From NCBI GenBank assembly GCA_016278615.1, contig JADQBM010000008.1:18237-82236 (forward strand): a stretch of DNA of 64,000 nucleotides, given 5' to 3'. Positions 53,581 to 63,582 of this stretch are shown piece by piece. The DNA comes from Clostridia bacterium (lineage in GTDB: Bacteria; Bacillota; Clostridia; Peptostreptococcales; JAAYPU01). How positions within the stretch are numbered: position 1 is the stretch's first letter; the number at the start of each line of letters is the position of its first letter. Both the position numbers and the translations under genes were made by a program. Under the pieces are notes generated by a model that saw only the letters and a program-made list of their open reading frames with translations, was not told where the DNA came from and made no database searches.

Positions 53581-54516
53581 TTAATCCTCCATTTCTAAGT
53601 TGTAACCTGTTTCAATTTTATTTCCCCGTAAATACTCATCTACAGTAACAGCCTTTTTATTTGGAAACTGAATCCTCGTGAGAAGAATCACGCCTTTTCC
53701 TGTAGAAACCTTAATGCCTTTAGAAGTTGCTGATAGGATGGTTCCATTGGGCTGGTCAGATTCTTCTTTCGAAACATTAGATTCTAAAACTTTTACACGC
53801 ATTCCTTTATAAATCATATACGCCATGGGCCATGGATTCAGCCCCCGTATAAGTCTTTCTATCTCAACAGATTCCTTTTTCCAATTGATTTTGCCTATTG
53901 TTTTGTCCAACATGGAAGCATAAGTTGCTTCATTATTGTTTTGTTTTTCTTGTTTGATTGTTCCTGATTCAATTTGTTTCAAGGCCTCAACAATCATTTT
54001 TCCGCCTTTTTCGGCTAAAATATCATGTAGTTCTCCGGTGGTTTTAGATCCAACTTCTACTTCCTCTTTAAGTAACATATCTCCAGTATCCAACCCTTTA
54101 TCCATTTCCATAATGGTAATGCCTGTTTTCTCTTCTCCATTAATCACAGCCCAATGGATGGGCGCTGCACCTCTGTATTTGGGTAATAGGGATGCATGTA
54201 TGTTGACACATCCATAAACAGGTATCTTCAAAATTTCTTCTGGAAGAATCTGTCCGTATGCGGCCACAACAATGCATTCCGGATTAAGTGCTTTCAACTC
54301 TGTTAAAAACACCGGGTCCTTGATTTTTTGTGGTTGGAATACAGGCAAGCCCGCTTCTACCGCCACTTTTTTAACAGGTGTATACTGAATTTTTTTACCT
54401 CTCCCTTTTGGTTTGTCCGGCTGACTAATCACAGCGGCTACCTCATGGCCTGCTTCGCAAATTTTTTTCAAGGCCTCTGCTGCAAAATCCGGGGTTCCCA
54501 TAAAAACAATTCTCAT
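53581..54516 (-). CDS. fmt: Methionyl-tRNA formyltransferase
   Basis: About 311 residues. Formylates initiator Met-tRNA. Seen: RIVFMGTPDFAAE, NIHASLLPKYRGAAPIHWAVI, and C-terminal INWKKESVEIERLIRGLNPWP. ATG 54516 is well spaced from GGAGA. Follows def by 17 bases. Confidence 0.97.
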   Translation of the reverse strand: MRIVFMGTPDFAAEALKKICEAGHEVAAVISQPDKPKGRGKKIQYTPVKKVAVEAGLPVFQPQKIKDPVFLTELKALNPECIVVAAYGQILPEEILKIPVYGCVNIHASLLPKYRGAAPIHWAVINGEEKTGITIMEMDKGLDTGDMLLKEEVEVGSKTTGELHDILAEKGGKMIVEALKQIESGTIKQEKQNNNEATYASMLDKTIGKINWKKESVEIERLIRGLNPWPMAYMIYKGMRVKVLESNVSKEESDQPNGTILSATSKGIKVSTGKGVILLTRIQFPNKKAVTVDEYLRGNKIETGYNLEMED

Positions 54517-54533
54517 CTTTATAATCTCCATCT

Positions 54534-54995
54534 TTATTGTTCGTTATAAGTAATACTCTCTGCTTTTTCAGTAAAAAGAATGCCATTGAGGTGGTCGATT
54601 TCGTGACAAAGAGCTCTTGCTAAGAATTCTCTTCCTTCATACTCTACCGTTTCTCCAATTCTATTCAGTCCCTTTACTTTTACATACTCTGGTCGCTTTA
54701 CTTTCCCCACCCGATCGGGAATACTTAAACAACCCTCATCCCCCAATATTTCCTCTTTGCTGGATTCTATTATCTCTGGATTTAGTAATTCTATTAAACC
54801 TTCACCAATATCAATAACAATGATTCTTTTAAGGATTCCTACTTGAGGCGCAGCTAACCCCACGCCACTATTCTCATACATGGTCTGAGCCATATCATCC
54901 AAAAGTTGAGTGACTCTTTGATTGATGGCTTCAACCTTTTTTGCTTTTTTATTAAGAACCTCGTCTCCCTTTTTGACAATATTCCTTATGGCCAT
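54534..54995 (-). CDS. def: Peptide deformylase
   Basis: 153 residues. Removes the formyl group of nascent proteins. Three motifs seen: [17 protein letters not shown], and [11 protein letters not shown] with metal ligands. AGGAGG before ATG. Operon priA-def-fmt as usual. Confidence 0.97.
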   Translation of the reverse strand: MAIRNIVKKGDEVLNKKAKKVEAINQRVTQLLDDMAQTMYENSGVGLAAPQVGILKRIIVIDIGEGLIELLNPEIIESSKEEILGDEGCLSIPDRVGKVKRPEYVKVKGLNRIGETVEYEGREFLARALCHEIDHLNGILFTEKAESITYNEQ

Positions 54996-55011
54996 TTATT
55001 TCTCCTCCTGT

Positions 55012-57444
55012 TTACATAAAACTATATGGATTAATATCGATGGTTACATGATACCCTTTTTTTTCAAAGTGAATTGATTTATCTTTTATATTGTCTATTA
55101 TACCTCTGAATTTAATCCGGTCAACAGGTTTGCATTTAATTAGAATCTGGAACCTGTATAAATCGTTAATTTTTTGCCTTGGTGCTGGGCGGGGTCCTAA
55201 AATATAGTGGGCATCTTGGCTACCTATTGCATTTTTAAATTCTTCCATTATTTTTCTCGACAATACACTTGCCTTTTTCTCATCCGTTCCTGAAATCATC
55301 ATTTGAATAATATCCACAAAAGGAGGATATTCCATTTGCTGTCTCATGACAATCTCATTGTTATAAAAAGTATGGTAATCATGTTCTGAAGAAGCTGTGA
55401 TGGCATAGTGATCCGGTTTATATGTTTGAACAATAACCTGCCCTTTATAGTCTCCTCTTCCAGCTCTTCCTGCTGCCTGAGTAATCAACTGAAAAGTTCT
55501 TTCACTGGACCGGTAATCCGGAATGTTTAAAGAAATATCTGCCGCAACGATACCCACCAGCCCAACATTAGGAAAATCTAATCCCTTTGCAATTATTTGA
55601 GTTCCAACAAGTATGCGTGTTTTCCCTGTTTTAAAATCCCCCAATATTCTCTGAATGCTTCCTTTTTTACTTGAGGTATCCATATCTAACCTTTCACAAG
55701 TATACTCCGGAAAAATCTCTTTGACATAGGCTTCAACCTTTTCTGTTCCAACTCCAAAATACTTGATATACTTACTTTGGCATTCCGGACATATTTCAGG
55801 CGTTTTTTTCTGATAGGCACAGTAATGGCAGACACAAGATTTAGAATTCATATGATAGGTCATGGATATTCCGCAGGAGGGGCATTTAAGTACATATCCA
55901 CAGTTTCTACAGGAAATGAATGAAGCATATCCCCTTCGGTTTAAGAAAAGAATTACCTGCTTGTCAGCTAATAATGTTTCCTGCATTTTATCATATAAGT
56001 TTTTGCTAAATATACTCTTATTGCCGTATTGAAGTTCTTCACGCATATCAATAACCTCTATGGATGGAAGAGGAACTTGATTATACCGACTTAAAAGCTC
56101 GATTCGGTTATAGGCCCCCAATTCACTTTTATAATAGGATGTCACCGTTGGGGTAGCCGTTCCCAAAACTAAAACAGCATCATTGATTTCTGCTCGCTTT
56201 CTTGCCGTATCTACTGTGTCATATTTAGGTGTATGGTCTGATTTATAAGAGGGTTCATGTTCTTCATCTACGATAACAATACCCATATTCTTTAATGGCG
56301 CAAACAAAGAGGACCTTGCACCGATTACAATCCGGACATCGCCTCTTTTGATTCTAATCCATTCATCATATCTTTCGCCCATGGAAAGCTTGCTATGTAA
56401 AATAGCGAGCTTTGATTCACCAAATCTTCCTTTGAATCGCTCAACCATCTGCAAAGTCAGTGATATTTCAGGCACTAACATAATAGCATTTTTCCCAACT
56501 TCAATAGCTTTTTGAATGAGCTGCATATATATTTCTGTTTTGCCACTTCCAGTAATTCCATGAATCAAATAAGTCTGATGAATATCTTGTTCTATGGAAG
56601 GTACAATGACTTGAATTGCTTTTTCTTGCTCCAAGGTCAGGCTTTTGATATCTTTGATTTCCCCTTCTAAATCCATGTATGGCACTCTATTTTTTTGAAT
56701 CTGAACCACTTCAATGATGCCTTTTTTTTCCATGGTTCTTATGGTGCTCATCTCAATTCCGTAATCTTTTTTTAATTCAGCGCAAGAGACTAAACTGTGA
56801 TCCGTAAGTATCTCCAACAGCAAACACTGTTTAACACCCGTTTTTTTCTCTTTAAGATCCATTGCCAGTTCTTCGTCTTTTAATTTAACATAAGACCGAT
56901 ACACTTTTGACATTTTGCTTTTTAAGTGCTCATGAACGGACAAAACGCCTTTACTTTTTAAATAATTAACTCTGGCTTCAGCTTTTTCTCCTAAAATTTT
57001 AGTTACCTGATTCATTTCCATTTTTTCTTTTATTTTGAGGAGTTGTAGAATTTTTTCATCCATTGTATCTGGCTCTACGGATAACTCATCATGAATCAGC
57101 TGAATTATTTTTTGTTTGCTCATGGAAGCTCCCGGCGGAATGAAGCAAGAGACAGCATCCATATAGCGACAGGCGTATTTTTCTTTCATCCAGCAACAAA
57201 GATTAATAGATTCTTCACTTAAGGATACTTCATCCTTCATTACTTTAAGAACCTGTTTTAGCTTTTGGGAATCTATATGAGTGTCATTCTTTGCAGTAAA
57301 TACAAATCCCTCATATGTTTTATTCCCTTGGCCAAAAGGCACTAAAACCCTAGACCCTATGGGGACATCTTCATTGCATTTATATGTATATAAACGATCG
57401 GTATGATTGCTTTTTTGGTTCAAAACTACTTCTATATATTTCAT
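55012..57444 (-). CDS. priA: Primosomal replication protein N' (PriA helicase)
   Basis: 810 residues. Restarts forks by loading the replisome. Seen: Walker A GITGSGKTEIY, VDEEHEPSYK, zinc-binding cysteines (CRNCGYVLKCPSCG, CHYCAYQKKTPEICPEC), GTQIIAKGLDFPNV, QAAGRAGRGDYKG. Normal length. GGGGTGG before ATG. Confidence 0.97.
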   Translation of the reverse strand: MKYIEVVLNQKSNHTDRLYTYKCNEDVPIGSRVLVPFGQGNKTYEGFVFTAKNDTHIDSQKLKQVLKVMKDEVSLSEESINLCCWMKEKYACRYMDAVSCFIPPGASMSKQKIIQLIHDELSVEPDTMDEKILQLLKIKEKMEMNQVTKILGEKAEARVNYLKSKGVLSVHEHLKSKMSKVYRSYVKLKDEELAMDLKEKKTGVKQCLLLEILTDHSLVSCAELKKDYGIEMSTIRTMEKKGIIEVVQIQKNRVPYMDLEGEIKDIKSLTLEQEKAIQVIVPSIEQDIHQTYLIHGITGSGKTEIYMQLIQKAIEVGKNAIMLVPEISLTLQMVERFKGRFGESKLAILHSKLSMGERYDEWIRIKRGDVRIVIGARSSLFAPLKNMGIVIVDEEHEPSYKSDHTPKYDTVDTARKRAEINDAVLVLGTATPTVTSYYKSELGAYNRIELLSRYNQVPLPSIEVIDMREELQYGNKSIFSKNLYDKMQETLLADKQVILFLNRRGYASFISCRNCGYVLKCPSCGISMTYHMNSKSCVCHYCAYQKKTPEICPECQSKYIKYFGVGTEKVEAYVKEIFPEYTCERLDMDTSSKKGSIQRILGDFKTGKTRILVGTQIIAKGLDFPNVGLVGIVAADISLNIPDYRSSERTFQLITQAAGRAGRGDYKGQVIVQTYKPDHYAITASSEHDYHTFYNNEIVMRQQMEYPPFVDIIQMMISGTDEKKASVLSRKIMEEFKNAIGSQDAHYILGPRPAPRQKINDLYRFQILIKCKPVDRIKFRGIIDNIKDKSIHFEKKGYHVTIDINPYSFM

Positions 57445-57480
57445 CTATCCACCCCATATAAGTAAAAAGAGTAGATTTCC

Positions 57481-58680
57481 CTACTCTACGGTATACATTT
57501 TAACTTTGTCCAGTATAATATTCGCGACTTCCCATTTGCTTTTCATATCATATTGAGTGGTATTCCCATTGGATTCTATGATTTCGATGATATTGGTATC
57601 TCCCTTAAAACCAGCACCAGCTTCTTTAATATTATTGGCTACAATAAAATCAAGATTTTTTTTAATTATCTTTTCACGTGCATGTTGGGTGACATGATCC
57701 GTTTCAGCTGCAAAGCCTACTAAGATTTTATTCCCTTTTTTCTTCCCTAATTCCATAAGGATGTCCGGATTTTGTGTGAGCTTTATGTCCAGAGCACTTC
57801 CGTTTTTCTTTATTTTATGGTTTTGAATGATTTCAGGTCGAAAATCAGAAGGTGCTGCAGCTTTTATCACCACATCTGCCCATAGAAAGAATTTATTGAC
57901 CGCTTCGAACATCTCCTGAGTGCTTTTTATTTCAATTTTCTTAATACCGTCCTTGCATTTTAGGCTGACTGGCCCAGAAATTAAAACCACCTCTGCCCCT
58001 CTTTTATGCGCAGCCTCCGCAAGAGCATAACCCATCTTACCTGAAGAATGATTGGTAATATATCGCACAGGGTCAATAGCTTCTACAGTAGGACCCGCTG
58101 TAATCAACATTTTTTTACCCATTAAATCTTTTTCTTCATGACTTCTATTAAGTATTTCAAGAGTGTTATCTACAATAACTTCTGGATCAGGGAGCTTTCC
58201 CTTTCCATAATCACCACATGCCAACAAACCCTCTTCTGGTTCAATCACATGAAATCCTGACTCCCTCAATTTAATTAGGTTCTGCTGAAATATTTGATTT
58301 TCATACATATTGGTGTTCATAGAAGGCACCAATATTATGGGACATTTTGCCGCCATGACAGCCGTCGTCAACATATCATCTGCGATGCCCGATGCAACTT
58401 TTCCTATAAAATTTGCAGTGGCAGGAACAATAACAAAGGCATCTGCCTTTTTTGACAACTCGATATGTTCTACTTCCCAAGTCCTTATCTCTGAAAACAT
58501 ATCTGTAATAACATCATTACCTGAAATGGTTTGAAAAGATAAAGGTGTAACAAATTTGCATGCATTATTAGTCATAATCACATCAAATGTAAACCCAAGT
58601 TTTTTAAATCGACTCACAACATCCAATGCTTTATAAGCTGCAATTCCCCCTGTAATACCTATTACTAAATGCTTTTTCAT
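57481..58680 (-). CDS. coaBC: Bifunctional phosphopantothenoylcysteine decarboxylase/phosphopantothenate--cysteine ligase
   Basis: 399 residues. N-terminal flavin decarboxylase (ITGGIAAYKALDV, PSMNTNMYENQ) and C-terminal CTP/ATP ligase (TAGPTVEAIDPVRYITNHSSGKMG, KIKKNGSALDIKLTQNPDIL). Two steps of CoA synthesis; coaD is at 31 kb. Three bases after rpoZ. Confidence 0.96.
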   Translation of the reverse strand: MKKHLVIGITGGIAAYKALDVVSRFKKLGFTFDVIMTNNACKFVTPLSFQTISGNDVITDMFSEIRTWEVEHIELSKKADAFVIVPATANFIGKVASGIADDMLTTAVMAAKCPIILVPSMNTNMYENQIFQQNLIKLRESGFHVIEPEEGLLACGDYGKGKLPDPEVIVDNTLEILNRSHEEKDLMGKKMLITAGPTVEAIDPVRYITNHSSGKMGYALAEAAHKRGAEVVLISGPVSLKCKDGIKKIEIKSTQEMFEAVNKFFLWADVVIKAAAPSDFRPEIIQNHKIKKNGSALDIKLTQNPDILMELGKKKGNKILVGFAAETDHVTQHAREKIIKKNLDFIVANNIKEAGAGFKGDTNIIEIIESNGNTTQYDMKSKWEVANIILDKVKMYTVE

Positions 58681-58683
58681 TCT

Positions 58684-58896
58684 TTAAACTCCAACATCGT
58701 ATTTATCTTCACGTTCGAAACGAATCAATCCATTTATAATTTCATCGGCAGCAATAGAAACAGGTTTGTCAATTTCTGATTCTAATAATTTAGCCTTTCC
58801 GTCAATAAGCTCCCTTGCTCTTTTCGCGGCAACAATAACAAGGGAATATTTGCTATCTACTTTTTCACTTAAATCATTTATCGAGGGGTAGAGCAT
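58684..58896 (-). CDS. rpoZ: RNA polymerase omega subunit
   Basis: 70 residues. SKYSLVIVAAKRARELIDG and KPVSIAADEIINGLI fit the omega fold. ATG lies 19 bases before the gmk stop, after AAGGAGGAATT. Confidence 0.94.
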   Translation of the reverse strand: MLYPSINDLSEKVDSKYSLVIVAAKRARELIDGKAKLLESEIDKPVSIAADEIINGLIRFEREDKYDVGV

Positions 58897-59504
58897 AGTA
58901 ATTCCTCCTTATATTTATAAATTTGACTGTATATTTCCTCTGTAACTTTGTAATGTTCTGCTTCAATAATTGTTTTCACTTTTGTTGCTGCACATTCCAC
59001 CTCATCATTTATAACACAATAATCATATTTGTCAATATAAGATATTTCTTTTAAAGCATTATTAAATCTCTCTTTAAAACTCTTTTCAGATTCTGTCCCT
59101 CTTTTTACAATTCTTTGTCTTAATTCTTTCATAGAAGGGGGTAGGATAAAAATAAAAATGCCATTTGGAAATTTTTCTTTTACTTGAAGTGCACCTTGAA
59201 AATCTATCTCCAATACAACATCCTGCCCAGATTCTATCTTATTTAAGATAAATTCCTTTGGCGTTCCGTAATAATTACCATAGACCTCCGCATATTCAAT
59301 AAACCCATCTTCTTGTATTTTTGTTTGAAATGCTTCTTTTGTTACAAAAAAGTAATTCTTGCCTTGAATTTCGCCATCTCTAGGTGCCCTGGTTGTCTCA
59401 GACACAGACATAACAATATCCATTGTTTTTACAAGTTCTTTACAAATAGTCCCTTTTCCTGTTCCCGATGGCCCTGAGATTACAAATAATAATCCTTTAT
59501 CCAT
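58878..59504 (-). CDS. gmk: Guanylate kinase
   Basis: About 208 residues. P-loop SGPSGTGKGTI, VSETTRAPRDGEIQGKNYFF, EVYGNYYGTP. ATG 59504 after AGAGGAGA. Overlaps rpoZ by 19 bases; the remA-gmk-rpoZ order is conserved. Confidence 0.96.
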   Translation of the reverse strand: MDKGLLFVISGPSGTGKGTICKELVKTMDIVMSVSETTRAPRDGEIQGKNYFFVTKEAFQTKIQEDGFIEYAEVYGNYYGTPKEFILNKIESGQDVVLEIDFQGALQVKEKFPNGIFIFILPPSMKELRQRIVKRGTESEKSFKERFNNALKEISYIDKYDYCVINDEVECAATKVKTIIEAEHYKVTEEIYSQIYKYKEELLCSTPR

Positions 59505-59529
59505 ACATTCTCCTCTCATCTGTTCTTTG

Positions 59530-59778
59530 CTATTCGTTTTTATCTGTTAATCTATTTGCAACCGTTTCAGGCTGCATTGCAGATAAGATGATATGTTCGC
59601 TATCAGCTACAATGACCGCACGAGTCCGTCTTCCGTAAGTCGCATCTATTAAAAGTCCCTTATCTCGTGATTCCTGAATCATTCTTTTAATCGGGGCTGA
59701 CTCCGGACTAACAATGGCTATAACTCGATTGGCAGAAACAATATTGCCAAATCCAATATTTACAAGCTTAACGCCCAT
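59530..59778 (-). CDS. remA: RemA-like DUF370 regulator
   Basis: 82 residues. [21 protein letters not shown] and [15 protein letters not shown] match RemA, a DNA-binding activator of matrix genes in Bacillus. AAGGTGG before ATG. Conserved between yicC and gmk. Confidence 0.94.
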   Translation of the reverse strand: MGVKLVNIGFGNIVSANRVIAIVSPESAPIKRMIQESRDKGLLIDATYGRRTRAVIVADSEHIILSAMQPETVANRLTDKNE

Positions 59779-59860
59779 TTATTTTGCCACCTTTCGGTAA
59801 AAATATTATTATATATAAAATAAAGTATCATGGATACTTTTTCAATAGCTATGTTGATAT

Positions 59861-60745
59861 TTATTCAATATTTTGTATTTGTTCTCGTATTTTCTCTATT
59901 TCGCTTTTCAGATCTACCACCATCTTTGTGATCTCCAAATCATTGGCTTTTGAGCCTATGGTATTCACCTCTCGATTTAATTCCTGAACAAGAAAGTCGA
60001 GTTTTCTTCCCGATGGTTCATGGTTTTTTTCCACACTTGACTTCAACTGTATCATATGACTTTCTAATCTCACAAGTTCCTCTGTTATACTGCACTTATC
60101 TGCAAACACAGCAGTCTCCATTGCCAATCTTTCTTCGTCTATCCCTATATTTTCCCCTAACAAGTCTTTAATTCTTTCATGAAGTCGTTCTCGATATTCT
60201 GATACAACATGAGGGGCTCTTTCATGAATTTTTTTCACATAATCTAAAATAATATCTCCCCTTAAGATAATATCTTCAGCTAACTTACTGCCTTCGTCAC
60301 TTCGCATTTGGTCCAATTTAGCCACAGCCTCTAAAACAGGTTTCTGCATCATCTTAATAATAGCATCTTCATCGTCCACATCTGGTTTCAGCTTCATCAC
60401 ATCAGGAAGAGATGCCACTAAAGACAAAGAGATATCATCCTTTAAATCAAACTCTTTTACTAAAATTTTAAGATTCTCATAGTATTGTCCTGCAATCATA
60501 GTGTTTAACTGAACATTTGAATCATTTTCTGTAATATTTTCTACATTAATGGAAATATCAATTTTACCTCTTTTAATAACATCTTTTGCAAAATGCTTAA
60601 TCTTTTCTTCCGCAAAGGAATACTTTTTGGGCATGCGAACTGAAATATCATTGTATCGGTGATTGACTGATTTTATTTCTACAATAATATTTCTTTTACC
60701 ATCACAATATTCACTTCTGCCAAAGCCTGTCATACTTTTAATCAT
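59861..60745 (-). CDS. YicC family endoribonuclease
   Basis: 294 residues: MIKSMTGFGRSE start, KSVNHRYNDISVRMP, and C-terminal GRKLDFLVQELNREVNTIGSKA, all typical of YicC/YloC. The family was recently linked to RNA cleavage. AGGAGG before ATG. Confidence 0.95.
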   Translation of the reverse strand: MIKSMTGFGRSEYCDGKRNIIVEIKSVNHRYNDISVRMPKKYSFAEEKIKHFAKDVIKRGKIDISINVENITENDSNVQLNTMIAGQYYENLKILVKEFDLKDDISLSLVASLPDVMKLKPDVDDEDAIIKMMQKPVLEAVAKLDQMRSDEGSKLAEDIILRGDIILDYVKKIHERAPHVVSEYRERLHERIKDLLGENIGIDEERLAMETAVFADKCSITEELVRLESHMIQLKSSVEKNHEPSGRKLDFLVQELNREVNTIGSKANDLEITKMVVDLKSEIEKIREQIQNIE

Positions 60746-60762
60746 TCCTTTTTCCTCCTATA

Positions 60763-61590
60763 TTAAATCATCGTCCCTTGACATATTTTAACTGCTTTTC
60801 CCTCCATGAGTGCGGTACTATTGGGAAGCAATGTAATTTTTAATTCTCCTCCAGCTATCTTAACATAGACTTCTTTTGAGGTTTTATTGAATCTGTTAGC
60901 CATAATGACCGCAGAGCATACACCTGTGCCACAAGCTAAAGTTTTCCCCGCACCTCTTTCCCATGTATCTACTATTAAGTTTGCTTCATCTATTACCTGA
61001 ACAAAGTTGACATTGGTTCCCTGAGAAAAAATAGGATGTTTCTCAATTAATCCCCCGTAGTGTGCGGTCACCTGTTCATTGATTTCATCCGTGAAGATAA
61101 TACAATGAGGGACGCCCATATAGACACATGAAATCTCAAAATATTGATCCTCTATTTTAATTTTATTACAGATGTATTCTTGCCCCTTACTATTATGGAT
61201 AATGGCAGTTGAAGAAAAGTTCCATTGTCCCATATTGACACAAACAACGGATTCTTGGTCTTCAGATGAAAGGATGTTGATTTCTTTCGGGCCATCTCCT
61301 GTTTCTACCGAAAAGCTTTTTTTTGTACAAATGCCCTGATCGTATACATATTTTGAAAAGCATCTAATCCCATTTCCGCACATGCTTGCCAAGGAACCAT
61401 CTGAATTGTAATACACCATTTTAACATCATGGGTGTCTGATTTTTCAACTAACATGAATCCATCTGCACCCATTCCAAAATGCCTATCACATGCCTGCAC
61501 TGCCCTGTGGGATTTGTCAAGAATAGTTTCATCTCTATTATCTACAATAATAAAATCATTACCTGCCCCTTGCATTTTCCAAAATTCCAT
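60763..61590 (-). CDS. dapF: Diaminopimelate epimerase
   Basis: 275 residues. Converts LL- to meso-diaminopimelate. Both catalytic cysteines seen: ASMCGNGIRC and ACGTGVCSA. AAGGCG before ATG; read into yicC 17 bases on. Far from the dap operon. Confidence 0.97.
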   Translation of the reverse strand: MEFWKMQGAGNDFIIVDNRDETILDKSHRAVQACDRHFGMGADGFMLVEKSDTHDVKMVYYNSDGSLASMCGNGIRCFSKYVYDQGICTKKSFSVETGDGPKEINILSSEDQESVVCVNMGQWNFSSTAIIHNSKGQEYICNKIKIEDQYFEISCVYMGVPHCIIFTDEINEQVTAHYGGLIEKHPIFSQGTNVNFVQVIDEANLIVDTWERGAGKTLACGTGVCSAVIMANRFNKTSKEVYVKIAGGELKITLLPNSTALMEGKAVKICQGTMI

Positions 61591-61676
61591 AAAAGCGCCT
61601 TCTTTCTTTCATTATCATTGTATATAATGACGAATAAATTTTCCACTTTATTTTGATTAATGTTAAAATAATATTA

Positions 61677-61823
61677 TAAAGGCAGGTTACAGGTTACAGA
61701 GGACAGAGGACAAGTAGATGAAGTATGAAAGATTAGAAGATGAGAGATGATAGTTAATAGGATTTTGCAAGGCGCAAAATCCCTCCTTAATTCTTAATTC
61801 TTAATTTTTAATTTTTAATTAAT
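61677..61823. repeat. Composite element: GGTTACA/GGACAGA and TTAATTC arrays
   Basis: GGTTACA and GGACAGA heptamers (61683-61712), hairpin GGATTTTGC-AAGGC-GCAAAATCC at 61760-61782, CTCCTTAA, then TTAATTC/TTAATTT heptamers to about 61820. Here the two arms are different. It lies between dapF and rqcH. Confidence 0.78.
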
Positions 61824-61842
61824 ATAGATGGGAGTTGAACAT

Positions 61843-63582
61843 ATGCCTTTCGATGGAATCGTAACATCCAATATTGTTTGGGAATTGAACCAAGTGCTCT
61901 CAAACGGAAAAATTGATAAAATATATCAACCTGAAAAGGATGAAATTATTCTTCATATTCGTGCAAATTCAAATAATCACAAATTGCTAATCTCTGCCAG
62001 TAGTAATTATGCAAGATTACATTTAATGAGTGATACAAAAACCAATCCCCAAACAGCACCCAATTTTTGTATGTTTCTTAGAAAGCACATTCAAGGGGGT
62101 AGAATATCTTCAATCCAGCAAAAAGATTTTGAGCGCATTGTTGAAATTTATATTGAAAGCCATAACGAATTAGGCGATCCTACCCTGAAAAAACTTATTA
62201 TTGAAATAATGGGCAAACACAGTAACATCATCTTGGTGGACACAGAAACCCATAAAATTCTAGACAGCATCAAGAAAATTTCCCTGGATGTTAATAGATA
62301 CCGTCAAATTCTTCCCGGAAGGCAATACATCTTACCTCCCGACCAAGGGAAAATATCTCCTTTATGCGTGGATAAATCATCTTTCATTGGAAAAATAAAT
62401 GAAGCAAATGTCCCAGTCATAAAGGCAATTTATCTGTCCTTTCAAGGGTTAAGCCCTTTTATTGCGCGTCAAGTATGCGTGTTGGCGGGTGTGGACGAAG
62501 AGATGCCTTCCCACAACATAACACATCCTCAAAAAGAAGCATTATATGAACAGTTCTCTCAGATTACTGAAGCCATACGAGTGCATCAATATCGACCTTG
62601 TGTTATGACAGACTTCACTAAGTCCATAAAGGATTTTTATGCTTTAACCACTCCTTGGATACAAGAGTCTTTTGGATTTCAAAATTATGACAGTATCAGC
62701 ATGGCGGTACAGATCTTTTACTTAAGCCGAGATACTCAAAACCGATTAAAACAAAAATCATCTGATTTAGATAAACACATTCAATCCTTACTGAGTAAAT
62801 TAGGTCATAAAAAACAAAAATTAATCGAGGAAATTCTCCAAGCCGAAGGGGCAAGTGCTTACAGGCTTTACGGAGAACTCATTAATGCAAATATTTACCA
62901 AATACCAGAAGAAGCTTCAAAAGTTTTATTGGAGAACTACTATAATCCTGGAGAGCAAACTGAGATTACTCTTGACCCCAACTTAACGCCTTCTGAAAAT
63001 GCACAACGCTATTTTAAAAAATACACCAAGTCCAAAACTGCCTATAAAGAAAAAAAACGTCAGTTGAAAGAAACCAATAAGGAACTGATTTATTTTGAAT
63101 CTGTTCTTCAAAATATAGAAAATGCGGGATCTCCTCAAGATATAGAGGAGATAAGACAAGAACTCATGGAGGAAGGTTATATTAAAAAAAGAAAGACACA
63201 ACGTAAAAACAAACAGAAACCCTCCAAGCCTTTAAGCTTTACATCTTCTGATGGTTTTACAATTTTAGTTGGAAAGAATAATATTCAAAATGATACACTG
63301 ACCCTCAAAACAGCCTCTAAATCGGATGTTTGGTTCCATACCAGACAAATCCCTGGTTCCCATGTTATTATCTCCTGCGAGGGAAAAGAGCCGCCTGAGA
63401 AGACCCTTTTAGAAGCTGCGTCACTATCCGCATACCATAGCAAAGGGAAAATGTCAGAAAATGTTCCCGTTGATTATACTTTTGTGAAAAACGTTAAAAA
63501 ACCCAATGGTGCAAAACCAGGGATGGTTATTTATGATCATTATAATACCGTATATGTAAACCCCAGAGAGAAAATAGATTAG
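61843..63582 (+). CDS. rqcH: Ribosome quality control factor RqcH (NEMF/Rqc2 family)
   Basis: About 579 residues. Elongates stalled nascent chains with alanine tails on 50S subunits. Seen: MPFDGIVTSNIVWELNQVL, FCMFLRKHIQGGRI, two coiled coils in the middle, and the C-terminal NFACT-R domain (VWFHTRQIPGSHVII, KPGMVIYDHYNTVYVNP). ATG 61843 is eight bases after GGGAG; the ATG at 61828 precedes that site. The TAG stop lies at the edge of a heptamer array. Confidence 0.95.
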   Translation: MPFDGIVTSNIVWELNQVLSNGKIDKIYQPEKDEIILHIRANSNNHKLLISASSNYARLHLMSDTKTNPQTAPNFCMFLRKHIQGGRISSIQQKDFERIVEIYIESHNELGDPTLKKLIIEIMGKHSNIILVDTETHKILDSIKKISLDVNRYRQILPGRQYILPPDQGKISPLCVDKSSFIGKINEANVPVIKAIYLSFQGLSPFIARQVCVLAGVDEEMPSHNITHPQKEALYEQFSQITEAIRVHQYRPCVMTDFTKSIKDFYALTTPWIQESFGFQNYDSISMAVQIFYLSRDTQNRLKQKSSDLDKHIQSLLSKLGHKKQKLIEEILQAEGASAYRLYGELINANIYQIPEEASKVLLENYYNPGEQTEITLDPNLTPSENAQRYFKKYTKSKTAYKEKKRQLKETNKELIYFESVLQNIENAGSPQDIEEIRQELMEEGYIKKRKTQRKNKQKPSKPLSFTSSDGFTILVGKNNIQNDTLTLKTASKSDVWFHTRQIPGSHVIISCEGKEPPEKTLLEAASLSAYHSKGKMSENVPVDYTFVKNVKKPNGAKPGMVIYDHYNTVYVNPREKID

